In this document: piece by piece, positions 12,401 to 24,400 of the stretch
Numbering within the stretch: position 1 is the first letter of the stretch
How the letters are laid out: the number at the start of each line of letters is the position of its first letter
NCBI RefSeq assembly: GCF_030269925.1
Contig: NC_085107.1
Span: 10,974,001 to 11,038,000 of the forward strand
DNA length: 64,000 nucleotides
Direction: 5' to 3'
Source of the DNA: Bombyx mori
Lineage: Eukaryota > Arthropoda > Insecta > Lepidoptera > Bombycidae
The notes under the pieces: model-generated
Database searches by the model: none
The model's input: the letters and a program-made list of their open reading frames with translations, nothing else
Told to the model about the DNA's origin: nothing
Translations under genes and position numbers: made by a program

Positions 12401-15400
12401 CTAGCATCAAACCCATAGAGTTCTGTACTCTATGGTCATTGTTTAATGTCAAAGTCAAGCTGCCGCTGTCTGTTTGACACTAGATGAACTTGTTTGATGT
12501 TTTGGTTGCTGAGTTATTCGTAAATATGTGTGCGTGCGGTAAATCTGAAAGTGTATTATTTATTTTCTAACCTATTATTATTTTAGATTTCGGATCCGGC
12601 TTTGTATTTTTATTCGCCGCTTTTGTGTGATTTTGGTTGCATCGTGTTGTTGAAGTGCTTTTCCACAACCACCAGTTTATTATTATATAAATAAAACTTA
12701 TAATCGCATTGACTTTATTTATCAGGTAGTAAGCAAAATATGTCTCTTATGTAGGTAAATAAAATAAAGAGTTTCAAATGTCTAACCTCGAACTATTTAC
12801 TTTATTAATAAATATTATCAAACTTAAATTATCAAAATATGCGGGAATCATGCACAGATCCAGGCCATTGCACAACAATATCATATATTTCCATTTGCGG
12901 TCCACATACTATTTGGACATTGATAGAAAATCAGCCTTGAGGAACGTTCAAGGTACGTCGCGACGTACCTTGACTTGACAGTTCGCTTACTTCACTCCGG
13001 TTAGGAAAATTTTCCAAGGACGTTTGAGTGGAGTTTATTTTTACGATTAATCATACCAAAACGCGCGTTGGAGGTTGAGTCGAGTCGAGTTAAGCTCGTG
13101 TAAACGACTAAAGATACGGGCGTCAGTCGCTATCATTCTCTTGTAACATGCCACCTCTTCCTAAATAAATAAAGACTGCGTAATATATCGTGATTATTAA
13201 ATAAATTTTATGAGAGCCCTATTTTCTAACACGTCATAATCCCATTTTTCGGTAATTAATTAAGTTTCTAATAGTATCTTTCTGATTAATAAAACACAAA
13301 TAATGAATGCCTAACTTTCAAATTTGTTTCGCGAAATTTTCTGACAAAAAAAAGCAGTCCTCTCTCAGTAGATAAATTAGTAGTAGTAGTAAATAAACAT
13401 AACCATTTAGCACATGTCTGTCTCATGTCCATAGTTCCTTAAGCGCGTACTCGATAAATGAAAAGACCACTAACTAGTTTTAGAATTGATAAAGTGTAAC
13501 AGAAAAAGTGAAATTTCTATCATCTTCACGAGGGATGATAAGTGTGAGGTCTTGAATTAAATATTTTTTTTAATATCTCTGAATCAAAATTCGCGCTTTA
13601 TGAAAGGGAACCAGGAGGCTTCGTCCGCAATTTACAGTCGATTCATTATTTTTCTGGAAAAAAATATAATTTAAGGAATTTCAAGGCGAGTTTTATTGAA
13701 ATTGTTGAACGTATAATAATAAAATATATGTTTAGAAGAAAAAAAACCGTGCACTTTAATTCGTAACAAAAAAAATATTTTTCAAAACTCCTTAGAACAC
13801 AACACTATTGACCTATGTATATGTACATAATAAGATGTTTATTAATATTAAGGGTTAAAGTAGGAAATTGCCGTTTTGTTGTAATAGGTACTTCGAATTG
13901 ACATAGAACTTTCATGGTTTGAGATTTTTGAGTGAAACTTTTTTTAAATAGTATCTATGAGGTACTTCTTTTAAAAAATGTGCAACATTCGATTATCGAC
14001 TTTCAGTTGTTTTTTTTATTCAGCTTAGACAAACAAGATGGATAGATACTTCGAAAATTCGAGTGAATTTTAAAAACTAACGCTGCTGAAAAAGCTCGCA
14101 ATATCAATGTTGAGTTTGGAGCCCTAGGGGACTGCTAATGAACGCACCGTGAGATTTTGGTTTAAGCGCTTTCGTGATGGAAATTTTGATTTGAAGAACG
14201 AAACACGTGGAAGACCGCCGACAAATGGGAATAACAATGAATTGAAAGAGATGGCAAAAGCCGATCTGATCCAAACTACCCAGGAATTAGCGGCATGGTT
14301 TAACGTTACCTTACCAACAATATGTGCCCATTTGCGTGAAATCAATAAAACAAAAAATATGAAAAATGGGTGCCTTGTGATTTGACTGATCTTGCCTTGT
14401 TGAATCGATACAAAATAAAGGAAATTTGGATCAAATTGTGACATTTGATGAAAAGTGGATTCTTTACGATAACCGCTTTAGCTTTTTCCGATCTGGTCTA
14501 GCAATAACGGCAGATGTCTACTGTGCCGAGCTCCGAACAATAACACCAAAACTTTTAGTGAAACAACCCCAACTCATGAATCAATCTTCACCATTATTGC
14601 TCCACGATAATGTGAGACCTCTACAGCACGAGAAATCGTTTTAACTCTACAGGAACTGCAATTAGAAACCATTCCTCACGTTCCGTATTCGCCAGACCTT
14701 GCTCCAACAGAGTACCATTTTTTTCGTGGTTTGGACAATATTCTACGTGATAAAAAGTTTTCTTCCCAGGAGGCACAAAATTCTTTCACACAGTTTGTAG
14801 AATCTAGGTCAACCAGAGTTCTATCGCAAAGGTATAAATGACCTTCTTGTTAGATTGCAACAATGTATAGATAATAATGGTAGATATTTTAATAAAATGT
14901 ATATGTTACTTGAAAAAAAAAAAACGAATTTCAATTTTTCAGTACAAATCTGCAATTTCATACTTTTACCCCTAATATACTTATATTATGAGATGATTAA
15001 TCTACTTATTTGTTAACAGTACATACAAGTTTTCTTTATTTGAATAAATTAATACGCGATGGGAAAACGATAACAGGTTTTAAACAAAATTGGAAGGTCC
15101 TCAAAAAAAAAAAAAAAAAATAACAAGAGAATAATTCGTTTCACATGCACTTATTGTCGGCCGAAATCCAGTAGCTACCTACTATAAACATCCCGGTCTC
15201 AATTAACTAGTACCTAAGCTGGATGGGGTGCGAGACATGTAAGCACATCCTCGTTTAGCAGATCAGCAACAAAATATCAACCCTTCAATTTGGAACTGGT
15301 TTTTAATATATTTAACCTATATAAGAGCATTATTATCTCGCAGCATGAGAGAAAATTTAGTTATTGTAACCGACCGAAAGACGAATAGCTTTGAAATGTA

Positions 15401-18400
15401 TTTTATATTGAATCCTAACTTGCAAATCAATGCTTATAAAATAATTTAAAATGGCAGTAAATATTAAATAAAATGTGTTTTAATTTGATGAAATGGTCAA
15501 GTATATGAAGATAGCATACAATAATGAAATAATAATTTAAAAATAAGATAAAAAGGCCGCGAAGTTTAATGATAATCGTTGCAAGAAATAATTGTCTCAT
15601 TTGATCCAAGCAGATATTTATTATGATTAGAACATAAACACAATTTTTTTTTTATGAAAACACAGGTGCTCTATATATTTTTCCAAGCATTTTAACGTAT
15701 TTTCATACAATTTTCAATCATATATAAGGTTGCAAATTAAAAAAAAAAAGTACATTGTCGGCCTTGTACAGAAAAAATGTTTGCGATAACGTTTACTTAA
15801 AACACGGATGTGGTTTACTGTCGTGTTTGTACAAGACGCTTGTAGCATGTTGCGTGATGGAAGACAGAATAATCGTTTGATCACTACATGACTCGGTAAA
15901 TCTGCTGTTCACCATTCTGAACGAAATTAATTAAATTGTTAATCGGGTAAGACAAAGACGAAGTGAACGCGCGACTTTTGGCAAAGGTGGCCGCGACACG
16001 TCACGTCGATTCAAAAGCTCTTTCGGGTACAATTTTACATGCATATTTTGATTCCCTGGTTCCCTCCCTAGTAGTGAAGCCTAATTGAATCTAATTTAGT
16101 CTTGTATCGAGCATTTCGGACAAGGATTAAAATCTTGTCTTTGTATGCTAATAATGTCTAGATTGCTGTCTAGACAAGAATTAAGATCTTGGAACTTTTC
16201 TTTAGATTTGGCCAGGTTCAAATTTCTGCAAAAAATTTGTACCATTCTTATTAAGTGGCCTTTTTGTGTATTATTTTTAATAATTACAATAATCACTCAA
16301 AGCGTATTCAATAAAATTCTCTTCAAATAAACTTTTGTTATATAGTACCTATACAATTTTATTTAAATTTTATATTCAGGGATAAATACAAAAAAACATT
16401 TTATGCCTATGACAAAAAAACTGTTTTGAATGGGAACTTGCCCTTATAACTAACATGTCATTACGAGCGCGCGAGCACTTTATTGGATCAATTTTCTTGT
16501 GTGCAACAGGCAAGAAAATGGCCTAAAACTGATGAAGTTCAAATTATCTAGTTATGTAATAATTTCACCAAAATTATTAGAAAATTTTATTTATGATATC
16601 ACAAACATAATTAGCGGGAATTAAAAGTTAAAATTTTCATTAATTTCATAATGAGCAACTCATTCCTGATAAGAAGCAGCGATGACCCAGATCGGTTTTA
16701 CGAGATTTATACAGGTAGGTACACTTAGCATTGGGAGGTATCACTTTTATTTACAAATTTAATTTAGATTTACAAAGGTTTTACGCGCGATTTCACTCGC
16801 ATTAATATGTAGGAAATTAAACACGGGAATAGTACTTTTATCTGGATGAAACCTACCCTATATCATTTCGATTGCAAATTTTTTGATAAACCTATTCAAA
16901 AAAATGCTACACACATTCTTATCCACGCTGTGCGTGTGTGTGTGAATAGGTAACCGAGCCGGCCGGCAGACCGAACTGTCAAATCGTTCAACCGGCGCGT
17001 TCTATACCAGTGATTCATGGAACTGTGGCGCACTGCCGCCATTTTACTTTACGCACCACGTGTTCATGTGCATTGAATTTACCGATGCATCCAAATTTAT
17101 TTTACCTACCGAATTATTTGAAAAGCGAATTGTGTAAATACAGCTGGATTTTCGTTACTCTGTCCCTGTCATCATTTCTACTCGGAATACTACTATACAA
17201 CGGGTCAAATTTAACATAAATGGATTTAGAATCAAGTAGGCGTTGAATACGTAGGGTTTGCACACACAGACAACGAAAAGAAATGTGATTGCTGTTTTGG
17301 TTAAGTCATACCTTCGAAACTTCGCCATTTTGAGCAGATTGTCAAATAGTCCACTTTTGTATGAAACTAATAAATACTGTGAGTAATGCAACACACCGAC
17401 ACAGGAAATGCACGACCGTTTAAAGAGAGACTCGTGACGATTCTTATTGGAACAATATCGTCATTGAAAACATTAAAAGAATGACAATACTATACTATAG
17501 AAGGAGTATACTTGAAATAATGCAAGTTGTGATGTAATGAGACACATTCACACGAGGTTGTATCGCAACGCTCGAGTGTTGCCGTGTGACTAAAGAACGA
17601 GAGAACCGAGCCGAGCACTAGCTGTGCGACAGACGCGACGCGGCTTCGATACGGACTCGCAATGCAAAAAGACTACACACCGCTCCGCCGCCCACCACCC
17701 ACCCTTCTCCTTGCACACTAATTTTGATAATACGTACCACCAATCCATTCACCAATTATGATAAATTAAAAAAAAATACGTTGGCGTCATGAGTCCACTA
17801 ATGAACGTACATCAAATCGTACTTTGAAGTTTACTACAATGCATGTGCAGTTTCAATTATGATTATTATTGCTTCATATATTAAAGAGTACTAAGATTAT
17901 ACATAAATGTTAAAGGTCTTAAGTACACATTTATGTGTGTAAAACTGTTTCAATAGACATTATGAACAGTAATAATTTTTAATATTATTCATTAAATCAA
18001 TTATCTATTTTAATATATTCATTAGTAAACTTGTTTAGCTTTTTAAGTGTATCGATATCGAATTTTTCTGACCCCATCCCTTATCTGTGATCCGTTACCT
18101 AGCAACCAGTAGTACATATTTGTCCATTCCGTAAAAATATAATCATAGCAAATTGTTTTAGATATGTAACGGATCAATACACGGATATCGTATATCTAAC
18201 AAATTATCATATTTTAATATGATTTACTTGGCAATAAATTAAAAAAAAAACAGAAATGGTAAATCAGCCCACTTACGTATTTTTAATGGAAAGAATCGCA
18301 CAACAGATTTAGAGTATTGACGGAGCATTTGTTAATTAGGTACTATTCATTTGTAATTACATTGACATTACAATTTACAAAGCTTGTTAATAGGTATGAA

Positions 18401-21400
18401 TTATAATTACTCAAAGAATTCTGAAATGCAAAGAAATTTACTTTTAAATGTCATCATCTATTATTAAAATTTCGAAATACTCGATCCTGCTGACTCTAGC
18501 AAAAATAATACCGATATAAAGATTTTGAGCGAATATAAGTTATATATACAGCCCGTTGTTATTTCTAGAACCACCGCCCTGCCGCCTATTTCTGCCGTGA
18601 AGCAGTAATGCGTTTCGGTTTAAAGGGTGGGGCAGCCGTTGTAACTATACTGAGACCACCACTTAACACCAGGTGGGCTGTGAGCTCGTATATCCATCTC
18701 AGCAATAAAAAAAAAATATGACTATGCACACACATTAATTCAAAGTTTGTCTTTAGTATGGGGAGCTTAAATTTTAAAATACTCTTTTGGCCAATTTTTG
18801 AAGGTGCTAAATTATGTTGAGTTTATTATTATGACAATATTCAGTTACATGGATTTTCTTAACACCAATTTTGAGCCAAGCATAACAAACAATCAGCTAT
18901 CCATAAAGGTTCTTCCCAGTGTTGTATACAATTGGGTGCAATATTCTAATAGTTTCGTGTACTGCGCGAGGGTACCAAAACGTGCAAATCAGAATCTAAA
19001 ATTGTTTAAAGATCCACAGTTCACCAGTTTATATATATATATATAAATATATATTTATATTTATTAAAATATAAATATATATATATATATATATTTATAT
19101 TTTAATTGCTTAGATGTGTGGACGAGCTCACAGCCCACCTGGTATTAAGTGATTACTGGAGCCCATAGACATCTACAACGTAAATGCCGCCACGCCAACG
19201 CATTACTGCTTCACGGTAGAAATAAGCAGGGTGGTAGTACCTACCTAACTGTGCGGACTCACAAGAGGTTTTACCACCAGTAGACCAGTAATTGCACTAT
19301 ACAGGTAAACGGAAGCTCACGTGCCGCCTGGTTCTAAATGCAATTATTTGTATAATAATTTTATCGAAAGTAAGCCGTGTTGTATATATGGTTTGCAGTT
19401 TGTCATAATATAATACATATTATTATAAATATTATGCAAATTATGCGGTCTTCGGAGTTTCTAATGAAAAAAGAAAAAGCCTCAAGGTTTGTTTCTATTA
19501 TGACGTCACTAGCTGAACAGACCGATTGCTGCGACCCCGCGCAAGTGTGTAATACAAATACTCTATTAAGAGGTTACGTCACGTGACTTCGCATCTTGGC
19601 AGACTTGACACCTAAATAGAGCGAGCAAAGACTAAACAGTTTTTCCACTTTTTATAAACCGATTTTCTTTTCTTGTTTATTAGTAGCTAAGAATAAGCTG
19701 TAGTGTTTTATTTAAAAGTATTTTTTCAAAATGTTTAGGAAAGCAAAAGATAAACGTAAAAGATATAAAATGAATCTTGAGTCGTTAGTGAATATATAGT
19801 ATAGAATTTCGGTAATTTTGGAACACGATTTATTTAAACTACAAATTAAAAACAAAGATTGTACACTAAAATAACTAATCATGAACCATTTGGTACCCAA
19901 TTCCATTGTTTAACGGATATCCTATATCTTTTATACAAATTATTAATAATGGTTGTGTTTGGACATGGCTAAAAGAATAGTTGTGGCTATTCGATCGGTC
20001 ATTGCCTGTTAGTCTTTTGGTCGGCAAACATTATCTAAATTTGATATGCAAATGTGTTTATTTTTTAAAGCAAACATTAATAGTTTCTGATAAAGTTTCA
20101 GAGTTCTATTGTTCGTTTTTGATTTTAGCATCGTTAGACGTGTTTATCGGGAGTTGTTCCGGTCGTGTGTAGACTTAAACAGGATGCAGGTATGTATAAT
20201 GCATTTTTTATTATGTATGTTCGATATTTAAAATTAAAAATAAAATTATGTAGCCCCACGATTAAATAATGCATACCTTTTCGCGGCATTTGAATACTAA
20301 CATAATAATAGCTTGTAATAAACATCAATAATATTCGTTCACATGCAACATAATTTCATAAAAGTTTTTTAATTACATTTTCTAAACACTAAAATCACTT
20401 AATAAATAACCAAGTTGTTTTTTTTCAGAATTTCGAGATATTGTCCTTTGGGCAGAATAATTAGAGTTCCTGTTGCCTCAATCGAACTTCCTTACTAGTC
20501 TGGGAAAAAATAATAAACACTACATATTTACTTAATTCAAATACGTGTTGTGTTCCCCCCCCACTATTTTTACCTGTTCAATTCAGATCCTGATCAGCTA
20601 GGACTACAAAAGTTTAAATTTTGGTTGTAGGTTTATGTTGTAAGCAATTTTTGGCAATATCATTCCAATTTAATCCCACAATTATTATTATTAGTATGAT
20701 CGATTTCGTGTTCAAAGTCTATCAATATTCTATACATCTGGTCTATTTTCATTAGAAATCAATGAACAGGTATAGAAACGTTTTAAAAAAAATACCTCTA
20801 TAAAGATGAAAAATGACTTCGTCACTTTCAAAGTAGCATGAAGTACGTTATAGATTCTGACATAATACATATATATAGCATTTAATTACTCTAGTATTTT
20901 TTTTCGCATTTCATATGTTGTGACAAGAGCATGTGTCCTGATTCACCCATACGAAGTCGGGTCCGGTCGCTAGTATTATTGTGAAAACACAAAAAAAATG
21001 CATAATAAAGAGCGCGCGGCACACCTGTTGTATAGTTTACACATGTTTTTCAGAAAGCAAATCCTTCGTTATTATGAAAATAGTAACGTTACAATTACTG
21101 AGTTGCCTACAAAAAAAAAAATACACAAAGTTTACTTTTATGTTATTCCCAAATGCATATTCGAAATAATCACGGGTGGCTTTTGCTAAATAAAGCTCAA
21201 GCGAAACGTGCTTTTCCTGAATTTGTGAATTCACAGTTGCCAACATATTGTTAGAGGCACAGTTTCGGTTTTGTTGTGAGCAGCGCTGTATAATAAAATA
21301 GCAATTTACTGTAGCTTGATTGAACTTGAAACGATGAATAATATATTTATTTCGACTCATAATTCGAATAGGATCACTAAGCAGACACCAATGGAGAAGG

Positions 21401-24400
21401 AGATCCTTACGCGGAAGTGGCATTGGATTGGTCACACTTTGAGAAAGCCCGATACCCACCTATCAAAGAGACCACTGACCTGGAAAGTGTCTGGCAAAAG
21501 GAAGAGAGGCCGCCCCAGAACAACTTGGCGTCGCTCGGTGGAGCAGGAGCTAGGGGTCTTGGGCATGACGTGGGAGGAGTTAGAACAGACTGCCCAAGAC
21601 CGATATAAATGGAAAAATTTGATTCGAGCCCTACACCCCAGCAGAGGGTAATAGGAAAGAATGATGATGATGATGATGATAATTCGAACGCACAAACAGA
21701 TGTATTCCATTGCACGAGATGCAGTATCTTATCTCACGGGCCTTTGCAAGTAGTAACGGTACTTTTCACAATACCTAATCAGACTATCAATATTAAAGTT
21801 ATCAATGAGCTCAGTAATGTTCTGTAAAAAATCGAATATGTATACAATCTCTTAATAATAAACAGTAACACATAAGCGATTCAACAAACATTATGTAGTT
21901 ATAGTTTGTCCCACTTCCTGCGTGGCGGTATCGTGTCGACTAGACTAGAAACCGGTATTTGTGCTAATGACTAAATCGATAGAGTGACGTCTAATACGAA
22001 TAGGTCATACGACATTTGAAACGGCCACAATAGTGATTTTCAAACTAGCTTCAATTTCGTTTTATATTGTCAGTTTTTGACTACTATTTTTATTTATGCT
22101 TGGTTTTTATATACTCTGAATATTAAAGTACCTACTAGGCATTGATATGTGTTAGGATAGGTGCAATATGTCCGCAATTATGTGCGAATCACGGTGAAGG
22201 AATAACATTGTGTGATAAAAGTAAATTAAGCAAAAATATAATTTGCGTAATTATTGACGGTAACGGTCTTGTGAGACCGAACCTGCCTATTTCTGCAGTG
22301 AAGTAGTATTGTGTTTCGGTTCAAGGGTGGGGCAGCCGTTGCACTGTAAAACTCTCAAATGTAGTCTGTAAAATTTTCAAAGTGGCGGTAATTACGTTGT
22401 TGATGCCTATAGGCTCTGGTAACCAATTAACACCTGGTGGGCCATGAGATCTTCAACTCATCTAAGGAAAAAAAAAATCCTTAGTTAACTATAAACAAGA
22501 ACTGCTTTTAATAAAATAAATTAAAAATTTCTACAATTAAGCATTATATTAATTTGTAAAAGAAAGCGCGACGCATCACAGCGATCAGTTTAAAATAAAT
22601 GTATGAATATGTTATGTTTTAAATAATGGCGTCAAACCGCGTCGTCTAGAGTAGACCTGGCTTCTTATATCCGATTTATTTTCGTTTATTTTATGAATGC
22701 TGTACGTGCATTATAGTTGAATTTTCATCGAACTTTAGGTGTTCAAAATAAGAGTAACTTAATATACTTCATAATAAATAAATGACTTAAAAAACGTGCC
22801 GAACGATTTTAATATCTCTAAAGGCACAAAGACCCAGTATAATGAGGTACTAATAAAAGAATAATACGCAATCAAAATTTGCGATGCCAACGGCACGTGC
22901 AATGATGAATGCACCTGCGACAGGTGCAAAGCGTACTGTGCGAGTAGTGAGCAGGGTTGCCATCTGTACTTTACTATAACGCCCCCACGTCATTTCGGGA
23001 AATTTATGAAAGCAATAAAACACGAAATTATTTATTTTTACCCATTTCGACTTATTTTATAAGCAATGTTGTAAAAATATTAACTAAAAGAAAAAAAGTT
23101 CTCAGTTACAATAGTAACATTAAAATATGATAAATATGAAATGACCTTCAAAAATGGATAACTTGTCTAAAGTAAATTCTTTCTTTGATAAGTAAAATTT
23201 ATACACTAATTACCTAAATCATTCATTATTTGGATTCATTGAAACCACGAGTGGTAAAACATTTTTTTATTCATCTGATATTTTGTTTTTTCGAACCACT
23301 GAAATTTTATAAACTAGCTTTTTGTGAAAACTTACGGTTGAAAGAAGGAAGCAGTTCTTTGTGTTCGAATTTATATTTATTTAAAAATTCAATCATTTTT
23401 GTAACGTGTAACAATTCAGTTACAACGCGTTGTCAACAACGTATCGTTTTCAATGCCCTTCCCATTCCCAAAAAAAAAGTGACCGATCCGTACCTATTAA
23501 ATACGAAACAATCGCGATTAATTCGAATTTGTTTTAAATAGTGTTATATTTAAAACTTCAGAATTGCAGCGCAGTGCGTACATATTACAAGTATTATAAA
23601 TAATTTTTAAATTTGCTTAATAGACATTTAAGACTAATTGCACTATTTCATTTATAGTTATTTATCTCATTTTAATTAATTTTATGATTTATAAAAGGAA
23701 TAAATTTACGCAAATTACGCGGAAGGAGGAGTACGAAATTCTCCACACTTATAAGAGAATATAGAGGAGTGCAGAAGCTAATATTTTTTTAAATTATGCA
23801 TAAAAATACATTAAATCAATAAGAAAAACAATACACACATTACAACGTATTTAACACACACACGCGTGCATACTATTTCTTTACTGTCAAACTTTTCTTA
23901 TTGCATAAAGTCTGTGGTCAAATTGAGAATATATTAATATTGTTTATCTTTATTAATATTTGTCTAAGTGTAATCTTAGCGAAATCTATGAATATAGAAG
24001 TATAATAGTCTTTGACAATAGAACCATAATAATGTTTAAACTTATAATTTCAATTAATTATAGTCGAATTTCGACTACCAGGGGACCACTAGTATATATA
24101 AAATTGGTGAAAAGCGAGGCAGGAAAAAGTTACATCAGTCTACTTGATGTGTACGTTAAATAATTCTTTAAAGAAAATGCGGATTGATATGGTTTCAACT
24201 TATTATTAAAATATACGCACAGTCAATGAAAAAACTTTACATAAAGGTCAACATACAGATAGATCACATGACAGAAATGAATGAATTTACAGTGAAAATC
24301 GAATAACAATATATTCTGATTTATTAAAATACCTTGAATGTTTCAACTACTGTTACGGTTGTATAAGACCATGTTTAAAATATGAGAAAATACTGTTTAA

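Noticed and set aside
17010..17045. Minus-strand ATGGCGGC start context as a further Imp first exon
   Set aside because: The only phase-compatible donor (CACTG|GTATAG) would create TGA at the junction with exon 2.
21037..21459. Minus-strand ORF of 140 codons
   Set aside because: Partly antisense to the LINE C-terminal frame at 21350-21651. No domain visible.
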